From positions 1 to 64,000 of IMG/VR virus record IMGVR_UViG_3300025154_000061: DNA of 64,000 nt; one strand, written 5' to 3'. A model generated the notes under the pieces. That model did no database searches. It was not told where the DNA came from and worked only from the letters and a program-made list of their open reading frames with translations. Below are positions 26,098-34,261 of the stretch, in pieces (the first letter of the stretch is position 1; each line of letters begins with the position of its first letter). The stretch comes from a virus. Made by a program: the position numbers and the translations under genes.

Positions 26098-26589
26098 ATG
26101 CCTAAATTCGTGAAGCGCCGGGGGGCTCTTCTCGTGCTCGTGATCGTGGCCGTCGCGGGGGTCATGCTCGCGGCGGGCGCCGCGTTCGCGCAAGGCGAGG
26201 CCGCAGCGATTCCGGCCGGGCTGCCTTGGAACGCGATCGCGTTCGGGGGCATGGCGGGGTTGCAGATCTTGACGCTCGCCGTTCAGTTCGCGAAGGGCAG
26301 CGCGCAGCGGATTGACGGGATCAACGACCAAATGGTCGCGCAGGTCGAGACGGTCGAGGCCGCTATCGAGGCGCGAATCGTCGGCGTCGAGAGCGCCTTC
26401 GGCGAACTGAACTCGAACCTCGCTGCGGTCGCGAACGCCTTCGCCGACGTCATGAACGACGATCGCATTCACCGCTACTATCACGACGTCGAATGCGCTC
26501 GGCGACACGAAGAGCCTACGCCGCCTGAGCCGAAGCGGATCTCTCTGCCGAAATTCGCCGAGATCACCACGGGAAGGAAGCCGTCATGA
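26098..26589 (+). CDS. Membrane protein of the lysis cassette
   Basis: 163 residues, ATG 26,098 after AGGGGGAGGGGGG. An N-terminal basic region then hydrophobic stretch (LLVLVIVAVAGVMLAAGAAF, ending AFAQ) looks like a signal anchor or cleavable signal; a second hydrophobic stretch covers ~45-65. The remainder is helical with a likely short coiled coil (~75-125) and a Pro-rich tail. Possible holin partner, spanin or antiholin. It overlaps the next gene by four bases. Confidence 0.5.
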   Translation: MPKFVKRRGALLVLVIVAVAGVMLAAGAAFAQGEAAAIPAGLPWNAIAFGGMAGLQILTLAVQFAKGSAQRIDGINDQMVAQVETVEAAIEARIVGVESAFGELNSNLAAVANAFADVMNDDRIHRYYHDVECARRHEEPTPPEPKRISLPKFAEITTGRKPS

Positions 26590-27107
26590 AGCGCCTTTGC
26601 GCCGCCCTCGCCCTTTCGCTGCTCGCGTTCCTCGTCGTTCCGCACCTCGCCGCGCAGACCGCCGGGGCGTTCGACACCCCGGGGGCTGCCTCGACGGCGA
26701 CCCCTGCGCCCTCGCCGACGGCCGAGCCCTCGTTCGACGACGTCACGACTACGACGACGGTCGTCTCGACCTCGACGGCGCCGCTCACCCCGGGCGAGAT
26801 CGAGTCAATGCTCGTTTCGATCCTCGCCGGGCTCGTGCTCGGGCTTGTGATCGCGATCGGGAAGGCGATCCCCGTCTTCTCGGCGTCGGCCTCGAAGGGG
26901 TCGTTCGCGAACAAGGCGATCGTCCCGGTCGCGCTGCTCGTCGGGATTGGCTTCGCAGCGGTCAAGTCGGCTGCGATCGGGCCGCCGATCGTCGACGAAG
27001 CCTCTTGGAACGCCCTTCTCTTGCGGGGCGTCGAGATCTCGGCAATGGCGGCGGGCTTCCGGTCGTGGGTGAAGACCTTCGGGCGCCCGACCGATAGGCT
27101 AGCCTAA
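26586..27107 (+). CDS. Putative holin
   Basis: 173 residues. A signal-like N-terminus (LCAALALSLLAFLVV, AAQ) is followed by a Thr/Pro-rich segment and two or three membrane segments (~80-100, ~115-135 and ~145-160). This topology and place after the endolysin fit a phage holin. No family-specific motif is seen. The gene ends within a near-perfect copy of the CGATAGG palindrome. Confidence 0.45.
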   Translation: MKRLCAALALSLLAFLVVPHLAAQTAGAFDTPGAASTATPAPSPTAEPSFDDVTTTTTVVSTSTAPLTPGEIESMLVSILAGLVLGLVIAIGKAIPVFSASASKGSFANKAIVPVALLVGIGFAAVKSAAIGPPIVDEASWNALLLRGVEISAMAAGFRSWVKTFGRPTDRLA

Positions 27108-27109
27108 CG
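27092..27109. repeat. Near-perfect copy of the CGATAGG palindrome
   Basis: CGATAGGCTAGCCTAACG differs at one base from the palindrome at 11,809. It overlaps the stop of the putative holin gene, again at a gene end. Confidence 0.5.
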
Positions 27110-27235
27110 TTACGCCTCGCGAATCGCCCTCGTATAGCGCCAATCCAGCGCGCACCCCTCCCCGAGAATCTTCAATCGCGCCAACGACTTGCGAGAATGG
27201 CCCTTTATACGCCCGAGAAGGCCCCTTCCTGCGTT

Positions 27236-27253
27236 CCGCCCCCGCGGGGGCGG
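27236..27253 (+). terminator. 18-bp GC palindrome at the late/early boundary
   Basis: CCGCCCCCGCGGGGGCGG is a perfect palindrome in the 256-bp gap between the lysis genes and the helicase. No U-tract follows. Its place at the junction of structural and replication modules suggests a terminator. The rest of the gap holds no gene; a 14-bp palindrome GACGGTCGACCGTC (27,330-27,343) overlaps the promoter before the helicase. Confidence 0.4.
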
Positions 27254-27328
27254 TCGTCGTAGCCCCGAGGCCCTAGAAACGTCGCGGCGACCCCGCCGCG
27301 TTGGCCGTCGACGGGCTCTCTTCGTGCG

Positions 27329-27357
27329 CGACGGTCGACCGTCAGGCGGCGTAGAGT
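27329..27357 (+). promoter_or_regulatory. Candidate promoter of the CGACGC-N17-TAGA class, before the helicase
   Basis: CGACGG (27,329-27,334), 17 bp, TAGAGT (27,352-27,357), followed by CGGGCGA. This is one base off the -35 consensus shared by six sites further right. The 14-bp palindrome at 27,330-27,343 overlaps the -35 box and could be an operator. Transcription from this box would begin near or at the helicase ATG. Confidence 0.4.
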
Positions 27358-27363
27358 CGGGCG

Positions 27364-29760
27364 ATGATACGAGCGACCCAAACCGACGCCCGCGTGACCC
27401 TCGATCGCTTCGCCGACGATCGCGACGAGGTCTATCGCCTGCTCGATCGGCGCTTCCGCTACAAGGTCGAGGGCTACGAATACGCCCCCGCCTACCAAGC
27501 TCACCGTTGGGATGGTTGGACGCACCTCGTCAAGAAGGCGAGCGGGGTCGCGCTCGTCGTTCCGCTCGGGATCTGGCCCGAGTGCGCCGAGGTGCTCGCC
27601 GAGAACGGGGTCGAGTTCGAGCACGTCGACGAGCGCCGCCCGGTCGCGCCGCTCGACGGCGACGTCGAGTGGGTCGGCCCGACGCTGCGCGACTACCAAC
27701 GCGAGGCCCGCGACGCCGCGATCGCCTCGGGCTCGGGGGTCTTGAAGCTCCCGACCCGCGCGGGGAAGACCTTGATCGCCGCCTCGATCGCGCACGCCCT
27801 ACGCCTGCGGTCGATCTTCGTCGTGCCTTCCGAAATGCTGCTACGTCAGACCGCCGCCGCGTTCGCGAAGGCCCTCTCGGGGCTGCGCGTCTCGACGATC
27901 GGCGACGGCGAGTGGGATAGTTCGGGCGACGTGGTCGTCGCGACGATTCAAACCTTGTCGGCCGTGATAGAGACGAGGCGCTTTCGCACGCTCTCGCGCT
28001 CGTTCGATATTGCTTTTATTGACGAATGCTTTCCGGCCGGGACGCTCGTTGACGGCGTCCCGATTGAGGCGATCCGTGAGGGCGATCTCGTGACAGCCTA
28101 CGATCCCGACTCGGGATCGTTCTCTTCGCGGCGTGTCGCACGCACGTTCAAGCGTCCGGCCCCCGGGGGGCTCGTGACGATCGCCACGACGGCCGGGACT
28201 GTCTCTTGCACGCCGAATCACCCGTTCTTCACCCGGCGTGGTTGGGCGGCCGCCGGGGTGCTTGACGTTGGCGAAATGGTGGCTTACGCTACCGGCCCGA
28301 CGGGGTTAGATGAAAGGGGCGGGGATGAAGCGCAAGGTGATTCAGGGGAAGTGCGTCGAGTGCGGCTCGCAGATCGAGATCGTGGGATACAATCGGTGTC
28401 ACCTTTACGAGACGACGGGCCGGGGGTACTGCTCGGAAGTCTGCAAAAAGACTTGGATGTCCCGCCGTTGGTCAGAAACGATGGCCCGCACGAATCGAGT
28501 TTACGCGTCGGCGAGGATGCGCAAGCACAACCCGATGCACGACCCCGAAGTGCGCGAGGCCGTGACTGCGAAAGCTCGGGCTCGTGGTTGGCCTGTCGGC
28601 GTGCCGCGAGGGGGGAACGGGCACGGGCCGACGAGCGCGCAATCGACGTTGGCACTCGCTCTTGGCTGGGCGATCGAAGTAGCTGTGCCGACGGGCAGGG
28701 GGGCTCGCGCGAAGGGATTCCCGCCTTGCTACAAGATCGACGTAGCGAATCCGGCCGCGAAGATAGCCGTCGAGATCGATGGATCGGGGCACACCTCGAC
28801 GCGCGTCAAGCTAGCCGACGAGCGCAAGGCCGCGTTCTTGCGTGGGCTCGGGTGGAAAGTATTACGATTCAAGAATCAGGAAGTGATATCGGATCTTCCG
28901 ACGGTGATTGCCTCGATTATGTCTACAATTTAGAAGTCGAGGGCGTGCATACATATACGGCGAATGGCTTTGTCGTGCATAATTGCCACCACCTCTCGGG
29001 GCAGGGCGACGCGTGGCGCGCCGCCGCGAATGCGATCGAGGCCCGGCACCGCTTCGGGCTGTCGGCAACGGTCGGGCTCGACCCCGTCGGCGAGAACGAT
29101 GCAACCGACGTTTGGCTTCGCGCCGTCTGCGGCCCGATCGTCTACGAGGTTGCGATCTCGACCTTGATCGAGGCGGGTTACCTCGTGCGGCCGACGATCC
29201 GCTTTTTGCGCCACGGGGCGCCCGATCTGCCTTACGACCGTTGGTCGACGCGCGCCTACGCCGACGGGATCTCGAAGTGCGAGAAGCGCAACGAGAGGAT
29301 CGTCGCCGAGGCTGCGCGCTACGCGGGGCGCGGGCTGCGCGTGCTCGTCGACGTCGCCCGCGTGGGGCACGCCCGAGCCCTCGCCAACGCCTGCGCAAAG
29401 GCCCTTCCGCCCGGCCGGGTCGCCCTACTGCTCGGCACCTCGTCGGGCGACGAGCGCGCGGCCGTCGTGGCGTCGTGGCGTCGTGGCGAAGTGCTCGTCG
29501 TGGTCGGGACGATCCTCGGCGAAGGCGTCGACATTCCCGAACTCTCGGTCGTGATCAACGCCGAGGGGGGCAAGGCGAACGTCTCGGGGCTTCAACGCCT
29601 GCGCAACCTGACGCTCTCGCCCGGTAAGACCGAGGCGATCGTCGTCGAGTTTCTCGACACGCATCACCCGCACCTCTGCGATTGGACGGCACGCCGCCTC
29701 GCGCTCTACAGGCGTGAACGCGCCTTCAAGATCGAGGCTGAACCGAAGGGGGCAACGTGA
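27364..29760 (+). CDS. SF2 (UvsW-like) DNA helicase interrupted by an intein
   Basis: A 798-residue precursor: 479 residues of helicase plus a 319-residue intein (222-540). The helicase probably unwinds branched DNA or drives branch migration. Walker A is LPTRAGKTLIAAS (~128-140); the DECH box is split as FIDE|CHHLSG around the intein; motif III-like FGLSATVG follows; the C-terminal lobe has LGEGVDIPELSVVI and QRLRNL (motif VI, lacking the usual Gly-Arg). The ~105 N-terminal residues resemble the UvsW DNA-binding domain (YKVEGYEYAPAYQAHRWDG). No clear ribosome binding site precedes the ATG. Splicing is needed to rebuild the ATPase site. Confidence 0.8.
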   Translation: MIRATQTDARVTLDRFADDRDEVYRLLDRRFRYKVEGYEYAPAYQAHRWDGWTHLVKKASGVALVVPLGIWPECAEVLAENGVEFEHVDERRPVAPLDGDVEWVGPTLRDYQREARDAAIASGSGVLKLPTRAGKTLIAASIAHALRLRSIFVVPSEMLLRQTAAAFAKALSGLRVSTIGDGEWDSSGDVVVATIQTLSAVIETRRFRTLSRSFDIAFIDECFPAGTLVDGVPIEAIREGDLVTAYDPDSGSFSSRRVARTFKRPAPGGLVTIATTAGTVSCTPNHPFFTRRGWAAAGVLDVGEMVAYATGPTGLDERGGDEAQGDSGEVRRVRLADRDRGIQSVSPLRDDGPGVLLGSLQKDLDVPPLVRNDGPHESSLRVGEDAQAQPDARPRSARGRDCESSGSWLACRRAARGERARADERAIDVGTRSWLGDRSSCADGQGGSREGIPALLQDRRSESGREDSRRDRWIGAHLDARQASRRAQGRVLAWARVESITIQESGSDIGSSDGDCLDYVYNLEVEGVHTYTANGFVVHNCHHLSGQGDAWRAAANAIEARHRFGLSATVGLDPVGENDATDVWLRAVCGPIVYEVAISTLIEAGYLVRPTIRFLRHGAPDLPYDRWSTRAYADGISKCEKRNERIVAEAARYAGRGLRVLVDVARVGHARALANACAKALPPGRVALLLGTSSGDERAAVVASWRRGEVLVVVGTILGEGVDIPELSVVINAEGGKANVSGLQRLRNLTLSPGKTEAIVVEFLDTHHPHLCDWTARRLALYRRERAFKIEAEPKGAT
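28262..28290 (+). promoter_or_regulatory. Candidate internal promoter for the nested endonuclease
   Basis: TTGACG (28,262-28,267), 17 bp, TACGCT (28,285-28,290), 34 bp before the endonuclease ATG at 28,325. It lies inside intein coding sequence. It would let the endonuclease be made independently of the helicase. Confidence 0.4.
28325..28933 (+). CDS. Vsr/DUF559-like homing endonuclease nested in the intein in another frame
   Basis: 202 residues. ATG 28,325 has AAAGGGGCGGGG directly upstream; an ATG at 28,310 is an alternative. The N-terminus is a zinc-finger-like Cys cluster (CVECGSQ, GYCSEVCKK), then a basic DNA-binding region, then a PD-(D/E)XK fold of the very-short-patch-repair type: KIDVANPAAKIAVEIDGSGH (Glu, Asp and His candidate catalytic residues) with ADERKAAFLRGLGWKVLRF. 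This matches the EDxHD homing endonucleases known from fractured inteins. Its reading frame differs from the helicase-intein frame, and its stop overlaps the intein block F codons. It probably mobilises the intein. Confidence 0.75.
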   Translation: MKRKVIQGKCVECGSQIEIVGYNRCHLYETTGRGYCSEVCKKTWMSRRWSETMARTNRVYASARMRKHNPMHDPEVREAVTAKARARGWPVGVPRGGNGHGPTSAQSTLALALGWAIEVAVPTGRGARAKGFPPCYKIDVANPAAKIAVEIDGSGHTSTRVKLADERKAAFLRGLGWKVLRFKNQEVISDLPTVIASIMSTI

Positions 29761-30002
29761 AGAACCTTCTCGCTTGGTTGGGATTGAAGCCGAGGCCCGC
29801 GAACGGACACGCGACCAATCCTCGCGCGACGCTTCCGGGGGTGCCCGACGTAGATCCGGCGCTCGCGCACTTCCGCCGCGACGACTCGGGGCGCCGCCTC
29901 TGCGCCTGCGGGAACGTGGCGAAGGGCGGGCGGGCGCAGTGTGGGCCGTGCTCGCGCGGCGAGCGCTTCGTTCGCTTCGGGGGAGGCGAACCGAATTTCT
30001 AG
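29757..30002 (+). CDS. Small zinc-ribbon-like protein
   Basis: 81 residues from a GTG overlapping the helicase stop (GTGA). The C-terminal half contains LCACGNVAKGGRAQCGPC, a four-Cys zinc-ribbon candidate. The N-terminus is a short hydrophobic helix (LLAWLGL). Translation is coupled to the helicase, so it may be a helicase partner or DNA-binding accessory. No family recognised. Confidence 0.55.
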   Translation: MKNLLAWLGLKPRPANGHATNPRATLPGVPDVDPALAHFRRDDSGRRLCACGNVAKGGRAQCGPCSRGERFVRFGGGEPNF

Positions 30003-30016
30003 GCTCGGGGGATCCA

Positions 30017-30772
30017 ATGCCGACGCGGGAAGAGATCGTCGCGGGTATCGATCAAGCTCGGGGCCTTACGCCGCCCCTCGAAGTGCTGCGCGCGTGCCGC
30101 CGACTGACGCTGTCGGGGGTGTCGAGCGTTCCGGCGCTCGTTGACGGGCGTTGGTTCGCGGTCGTGTCGACGGCGACCTCGACGTTTGCAATGCCGATCG
30201 CCGGGTCGACCTCGCGCGTCGGCCGCCTCTACGACCGGATCTTCCCGGTCGGGACGCGCTCGGTGCTCTTCGGGGTTCACCATTGGGCGTTGCACCCCGT
30301 GCTCGTCGCGCTGGCGTGGCGCAAGCTCTACGGGGCATGGCCGACGCCTCGCGAGGCCGCCTGTATCTTCGTTCACGATCTCGGCTACCTCGGGAAGCGC
30401 ACGATCGACGGCGCCGACGGCAAGCGTCACCCGGTCGCCGGGGCGACGATCGCCGAGCGCCTCTTCGGCGCCGAGTGGGGGGCGCTCGTGCTCTTCCATT
30501 CGGGCGACTTCGCGAAGGCGAAGGGCGGCGCGATCTCGAAGCTCTACGCCCCCGACAAGCTCTCGTTCTCGCTCTACCCGCGCGCCCTCTATCTCGCCCT
30601 CGCCCGGTTGACGGGCGAGCTTCACGAGTATCGGGCGACGGCCGCGATCGCGGGGGTCGTCGACGAGCACCTTCCCGACGTCGTTTGGTTCGACGTGATC
30701 TCTGCGCGCATGGCGGCGAAGGCTTCAAGATCGGCCGCTGCGTTCAGGGCGGCAGGGGGCGACAGGGGTTGA
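30017..30772 (+). CDS. HD-domain-like protein (putative phosphohydrolase)
   Basis: 251 residues, ATG 30,017 preceded by GGGGGATCC. The order H...HD...H of the HD superfamily can be traced: VHHWALHP (~95), CIFVHDLGYLG (~118), HPVAGATIAERLFG (~140) and LFHSGDFAK (~160). Phage HD proteins act on nucleotides or nucleotide signals; the substrate here is unknown. Downstream Asp ligand is not certain. It is the last gene before a 160-bp gap. Confidence 0.5.
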   Translation: MPTREEIVAGIDQARGLTPPLEVLRACRRLTLSGVSSVPALVDGRWFAVVSTATSTFAMPIAGSTSRVGRLYDRIFPVGTRSVLFGVHHWALHPVLVALAWRKLYGAWPTPREAACIFVHDLGYLGKRTIDGADGKRHPVAGATIAERLFGAEWGALVLFHSGDFAKAKGGAISKLYAPDKLSFSLYPRALYLALARLTGELHEYRATAAIAGVVDEHLPDVVWFDVISARMAAKASRSAAAFRAAGGDRG

Positions 30773-30798
30773 CGATGCGCGTCGATCGCTGCTACCTT
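30769..30798 (+). promoter_or_regulatory. Candidate promoter before the replication genes
   Basis: TTGACG (30,769-30,774), an 18-bp spacer and TACCTT (30,793-30,798) at the start of the 160-bp gap before 30,933. The remainder of the gap contains nothing I can assign. Confidence 0.35.
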
Positions 30799-30932
30799 CG
30801 AGCCCGCCTTCCGTTTCCTTCCCATTCGCTCGGGGTCGGCCGGGAGATCGCGCGGGCTGCCTCTCGCGTGATCGCCCACGGGGGCCGACCCTCGCCACGA
30901 TTCGGCCGCACAACGTTACCGCAGGGCGCCGC

Positions 30933-31847
30933 ATGAAGCGCCCCGCCTTCTGCCCGCTCGACGCGCTGCGCGCCTACCTTGGCGCGATTGCGAGCGGGCT
31001 CGGGGGCGACGGGGCGATCGAGCAGATCGCGCGCGTGACGCAGTGTTCCCGGGCTGGCGTCTACCGCCTGCTCGACGATCTTCGCGGGGTGGGGCTCGTG
31101 AACGGCGATCGCCTCGTGCTCTTCGCAAAGGGGTTGACGGTTCATTCTCATGCGCCGGGCGAAGAGTGCGCGGGCGAGATCGTGCTGACGCTCGCCGAGT
31201 CGGCCGATATGCTCGCCTGCGCTGCCGCCGGGCCGCTGCCGTGCGCCAACCTTCCGCTTGCGCTGTTGCCCGAAGAGCGCGCCAAGCTCGCCGCCGAGCT
31301 TCGACAAGGGGCGGCCGAGATCTGCGTCGTGCGCGAGAGGCGCCGCGAGAAGATCACGCCCGACGACGAATACCTCTTTCGGCTCTACTCGGCCCGTCGC
31401 GTGCGGATCGACGTGGCGTGGTCGGGCGGTCGCTGCCCGAAGAAGATCGCCGACGCCCGGCGCCTGCTCGTGCGACACCACGTCGAGAAGCCGCAGTTCG
31501 CCGCCTATCTCGATTGGCTTTTCGAGAACTTCCCGAAGTGGTCGAAAGAGAAATTGCACTACCCGCCGATCGGGATCGTGGCGTCGCAGTCGGTGATCGA
31601 CTCGTTTGTCGCGACGCTCGGGGAACGCCCGTTGAACTGGCGACGCGCCGTCGAGATTCTCGCCGAGGGGGGCTTCGCCGACGTCAACGTCTTCGTCGCC
31701 CTCGACGTCGCCAAGATCGCTCGCGCCAAGAACCGCGACCCGCGCACGCTGCGCGGGCTCGACGGGCGCTACCCCGACGCGGTCGCCTACCTGCTCGAAC
31801 GCTACGCCGAGATCGGGATCCTACCCACCGAAGAGGCCGCCCTATGA
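30933..31847 (+). CDS. Winged-helix protein, possible replication initiator or helicase loader
   Basis: 304 residues. The N-terminal ~65 residues have a winged-helix pattern: GAIEQIARVTQCSRAGVYRL then LDDLRGVGLVNGDRLVLFA. The rest is mostly helical and unassigned (KITPDDEYLFRLYSARRV, PKWSKEKLHYPPIGIVASQ). It overlaps the DnaB-like gene by four bases and heads the helicase-primase operon, where origin-binding proteins or loaders are common. That role is contextual; a transcription regulator is the alternative. Confidence 0.5.
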   Translation: MKRPAFCPLDALRAYLGAIASGLGGDGAIEQIARVTQCSRAGVYRLLDDLRGVGLVNGDRLVLFAKGLTVHSHAPGEECAGEIVLTLAESADMLACAAAGPLPCANLPLALLPEERAKLAAELRQGAAEICVVRERRREKITPDDEYLFRLYSARRVRIDVAWSGGRCPKKIADARRLLVRHHVEKPQFAAYLDWLFENFPKWSKEKLHYPPIGIVASQSVIDSFVATLGERPLNWRRAVEILAEGGFADVNVFVALDVAKIARAKNRDPRTLRGLDGRYPDAVAYLLERYAEIGILPTEEAAL

Positions 31848-33169
31848 CCACGACGATCGACGTAGAGTTCGAGCGAGACGTTGTCGCCTCGTGCCTGCGC
31901 GACGAAGACTTCGTGCGCGCTGCGCTGCCTACGCTCTCGCGGCACAATTTCTCGTCGAAGCCCCTCGCGTTCCTGTGGGATGCGATCTCGACGAACTTCG
32001 TCGGCTCGCGCGAGCTTGTGACGCCGCGCCTGCTCTTCGCCAGGATCGATCGCGACTTCGCCCGCGAGGAAGAGCGCGACTTCATGCTCGACGTCGTGCG
32101 CGGGCTCTACGCCCGCAAGCCTGCCGCGCCGCGATCGTCGCTCGACCAGATCCGCGAGTTCGTGCGCCTGACCTCGGCCCGCGACACCGTCGGCGAGATC
32201 CTCGAAGGGCTTGACTCGGGGGATCTCGCGCGGGCCGAGGCCGCCATGATTGCCGGGATCGAGCGCGCGAGGAAGGTCGTCGACGACGACGAGCCCGTCG
32301 AGTGGGCGACGTCGGCCTCGGCCCGCCTCGATCGCTACCGCCGCGAGAAGTCGATCGCCTCGATCAAGACGCCGCTCGAATCGCTGAACCGCTTCCTCGG
32401 GGGCGGGATGCGCCCCGGGCACCTTGGCTTGATCGTGGCGACGACGAACGTCGGCAAGTCGTCGCTCGCGACTGACTTCGGCTACTGCGCCGCCTTCCAT
32501 TCCGACGCCGCCGTGATTCACCTCACGACCGAAGAGCCCGAATTCGAGCAGTCGGCCCGCTACGACAGCCGCTTCACGGGGATCGAGCGTTCGAAGTTCT
32601 TGCGGGGGGATCTGAGCGAGGCCGAAGAGATCTTCTACCTCGACCGCTTCAAGAGGCGCGAGGCCGAGATCAACCGGATCGCCGTGAAGGAAATCGGGAC
32701 CGGGGGAAGCGCCGTTGTCGTGCGCCTGCTCGCCGAGTGGGCGAGAAGGAAGCACCCGACGCGGCCCCTGCTCGTGATCGTCGACACGCCCGATCAATTG
32801 AAGATGCCGGGCAAGAGCGAGTCGAAGCGCCTCGACGCGACCGACGTCTATCTCGGGCTGCGTGGCATGGCGTTAGACAAGTCTTTAGCCCCGATCGCGG
32901 TGTGGGCAGTCACCCACGCCCCGGCCGCGTTCGAGGGGAAGAGCTTGACCCCGAAGGCCGTCAGCGAGTCTTACGACAAGGCGCGCTGTGCCTCGGTCAT
33001 GGTAGGCGCCGAGGAAAAGGGCGATCTGCCGTCGGGCAAGAAGACGATCGTCGTGCGAATCGTGAAGAACCGTCTCGGCCCCGTGAAGCATTACCGGATT
33101 TACACCGAGGCAGACTTCGGGATCTGCAAGTTCGAAGAGGTCGCGGGATGCGAGGAAGACGAGGAATAG
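31844..33169 (+). CDS. DnaB-like replicative helicase
   Basis: 441 residues from ATGA 31,844. It should unwind DNA ahead of the polymerase. The N-terminal ~130 residues match the DnaB N domain (SCLRDEDFVRAALPTLSRHNFS, LWDAI). The RecA-like core starts near 180: LESLNRFLGGGMRPGHLGLI, Walker A ATTNVGKSS (~200), HLTTEEPE, Walker B PLLVIVDTPDQL (~310), and SESYDKARCASVMVG. The C-terminus ends with an acidic CEEDEE tail. No intein is inserted here, unlike the two other ATPases. It overlaps the primase by 22 bases. Confidence 0.8.
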   Translation: MTTTIDVEFERDVVASCLRDEDFVRAALPTLSRHNFSSKPLAFLWDAISTNFVGSRELVTPRLLFARIDRDFAREEERDFMLDVVRGLYARKPAAPRSSLDQIREFVRLTSARDTVGEILEGLDSGDLARAEAAMIAGIERARKVVDDDEPVEWATSASARLDRYRREKSIASIKTPLESLNRFLGGGMRPGHLGLIVATTNVGKSSLATDFGYCAAFHSDAAVIHLTTEEPEFEQSARYDSRFTGIERSKFLRGDLSEAEEIFYLDRFKRREAEINRIAVKEIGTGGSAVVVRLLAEWARRKHPTRPLLVIVDTPDQLKMPGKSESKRLDATDVYLGLRGMALDKSLAPIAVWAVTHAPAAFEGKSLTPKAVSESYDKARCASVMVGAEEKGDLPSGKKTIVVRIVKNRLGPVKHYRIYTEADFGICKFEEVAGCEEDEE

Positions 33170-34179
33170 CCCGCGCCTTCGACGTCGAGGGCTACGTCGA
33201 TCGCGAGATCGGGGTCGTCTCTCGCTCGACCGGGAAGCACGGCGCCGAGTTGATCTGCGTCTGCCCGTTCTGCGGGCGCCCGAAGCTCTACGTCAACGTC
33301 GAGTCGGGGCTTTGGGTCTGCTACCGCTGCGCGCCGAAGGGCGGCACCGTGATCGACCTCGTCGCCAAGACGCAGGGGATCCCGCGATCGCAGGCTCGCG
33401 AGATCGTCGCCGACCCGAAGAGCGCCCCGGGCGAGTCGCTCGAACGGATCGCCGAGCGGGCCGCCGCCTCGCTCGACGAAGAGGCCCGGCACGAGCGGCG
33501 GATCGACGCCCCGCGCGTCTCGCTCGACGTGGGGCTGCCCGACGAGTTCGTGCCGATCTTCGACGCCGCCTCGGGGACGTGGCGGATCCCCGACTACTGC
33601 CGCGAGAGGGGCATTCGCGGCCGCACCGCCCGCGCCTACGGCCTCGGCTATTGCACGGGCGGCCGCTACGGCGGGCGGTTGATCTTCCCGGCGCACGTCT
33701 TCGGCGAGACGGTCACGTTCCAAGGGCGGATCATGCGCCCGCTGGCAGACGACGAGCACGTTCCGAAGTATCTCGGCCCGTCGGTCGAGAAGAGCGTCGC
33801 CGTCTACGGGCTCGACGAGGCGATCGGGGTGCGCCGCGTGGCGCTCGTCGAGGGGCCGATTGACGTCGTGAAGCTCTATCAATTCGGCGTGCCTGCGGTC
33901 GCCCTTATGGGCAAGTCGGCGAGCATGGGGCAGGCGACCACGCTTTCGCGAGCGGGGTTCAGGTCGATCGACCTACTGCTTGACGCCGACGATCCGGGGA
34001 TAGAAGCTCGCGCCGACGCCGTCGCGGTCTTGGGTCTGACCTTCGACGTTAGACTTGCCTTTCTACCCTACGGGGTCGATCCGGGGTCTGCGACCCGCGA
34101 CCAAGTCGAAGACGCTCTCGCCCTCGCCCGTGCCCCGAAACTTAGCGAAACGATTGGCCGATCTAGAAAAGCGACGTGA
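33148..34179 (+). CDS. DNA primase (zinc-binding and TOPRIM domains)
   Basis: 343 residues from ATG 33,148, overlapping the helicase end. It synthesises RNA primers. A CHC2-type zinc motif lies at ~38-62 (CVCPFCGRPK, WVCYRCAPKGG), then a linker helix, a DnaG-like catalytic-core part (YCRERGIRGRTARAYGLGY, YGGRLIFPAHVFGE) and TOPRIM at ~225-290 (VALVEGPIDVVKLYQFGV, VALMGKSAS, LLLDADDPG with Glu and Asp-x-Asp). It lacks a C-terminal helicase-binding domain, so interaction with the DnaB-like protein must be by other means. Confidence 0.8.
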   Translation: MRGRRGIARAFDVEGYVDREIGVVSRSTGKHGAELICVCPFCGRPKLYVNVESGLWVCYRCAPKGGTVIDLVAKTQGIPRSQAREIVADPKSAPGESLERIAERAAASLDEEARHERRIDAPRVSLDVGLPDEFVPIFDAASGTWRIPDYCRERGIRGRTARAYGLGYCTGGRYGGRLIFPAHVFGETVTFQGRIMRPLADDEHVPKYLGPSVEKSVAVYGLDEAIGVRRVALVEGPIDVVKLYQFGVPAVALMGKSASMGQATTLSRAGFRSIDLLLDADDPGIEARADAVAVLGLTFDVRLAFLPYGVDPGSATRDQVEDALALARAPKLSETIGRSRKAT

Positions 34180-34194
34180 TCTTTTCAAAAAGTA

Positions 34195-34223
34195 TTGACG
34201 TGCCTATCCTCCCCGACTATACC
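34195..34223 (+). promoter_or_regulatory. Strong promoter with UP-like A tract (AAA+ gene)
   Basis: TTGACG (34,195-34,200), 17 bp, TATACC (34,218-34,223), directly preceded by TCAAAAAGTA. The same block TCAAAAAGTATTGAC...CCCCGACTATACCTGT recurs at 35,285. Closest to a sigma-70 consensus of all sites in the window, so probably used early by host polymerase. Confidence 0.75.
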
Positions 34224-34261
34224 TGTAGTCGACCGCCACGACGGCGGGGAAGGGGCACCCA

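Larger units (their letters stand above)
28027..28983 (+). mobile_element. Intein in the helicase DECH box
   Basis: The intein begins at Cys222 with block A CFPAGTLVDGVPIEAIREGD, has block B SCTPNHPFFT (Thr283, His286), and ends with VYNLEVEGVHTYTANGFVVHN before Cys+1 (28,984). All residues for class 1 splicing (Cys1, TxxH, terminal His-Asn, Cys+1) are visible. Splicing joins FIDE to CHH and restores the DECH motif. Between block B and block F the intein frame is an Arg/Asp/Ser-rich stretch that looks like the shadow of the nested endonuclease gene. Base composition is visibly more AT-rich at both edges than in neighbouring genes. Confidence 0.85.
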
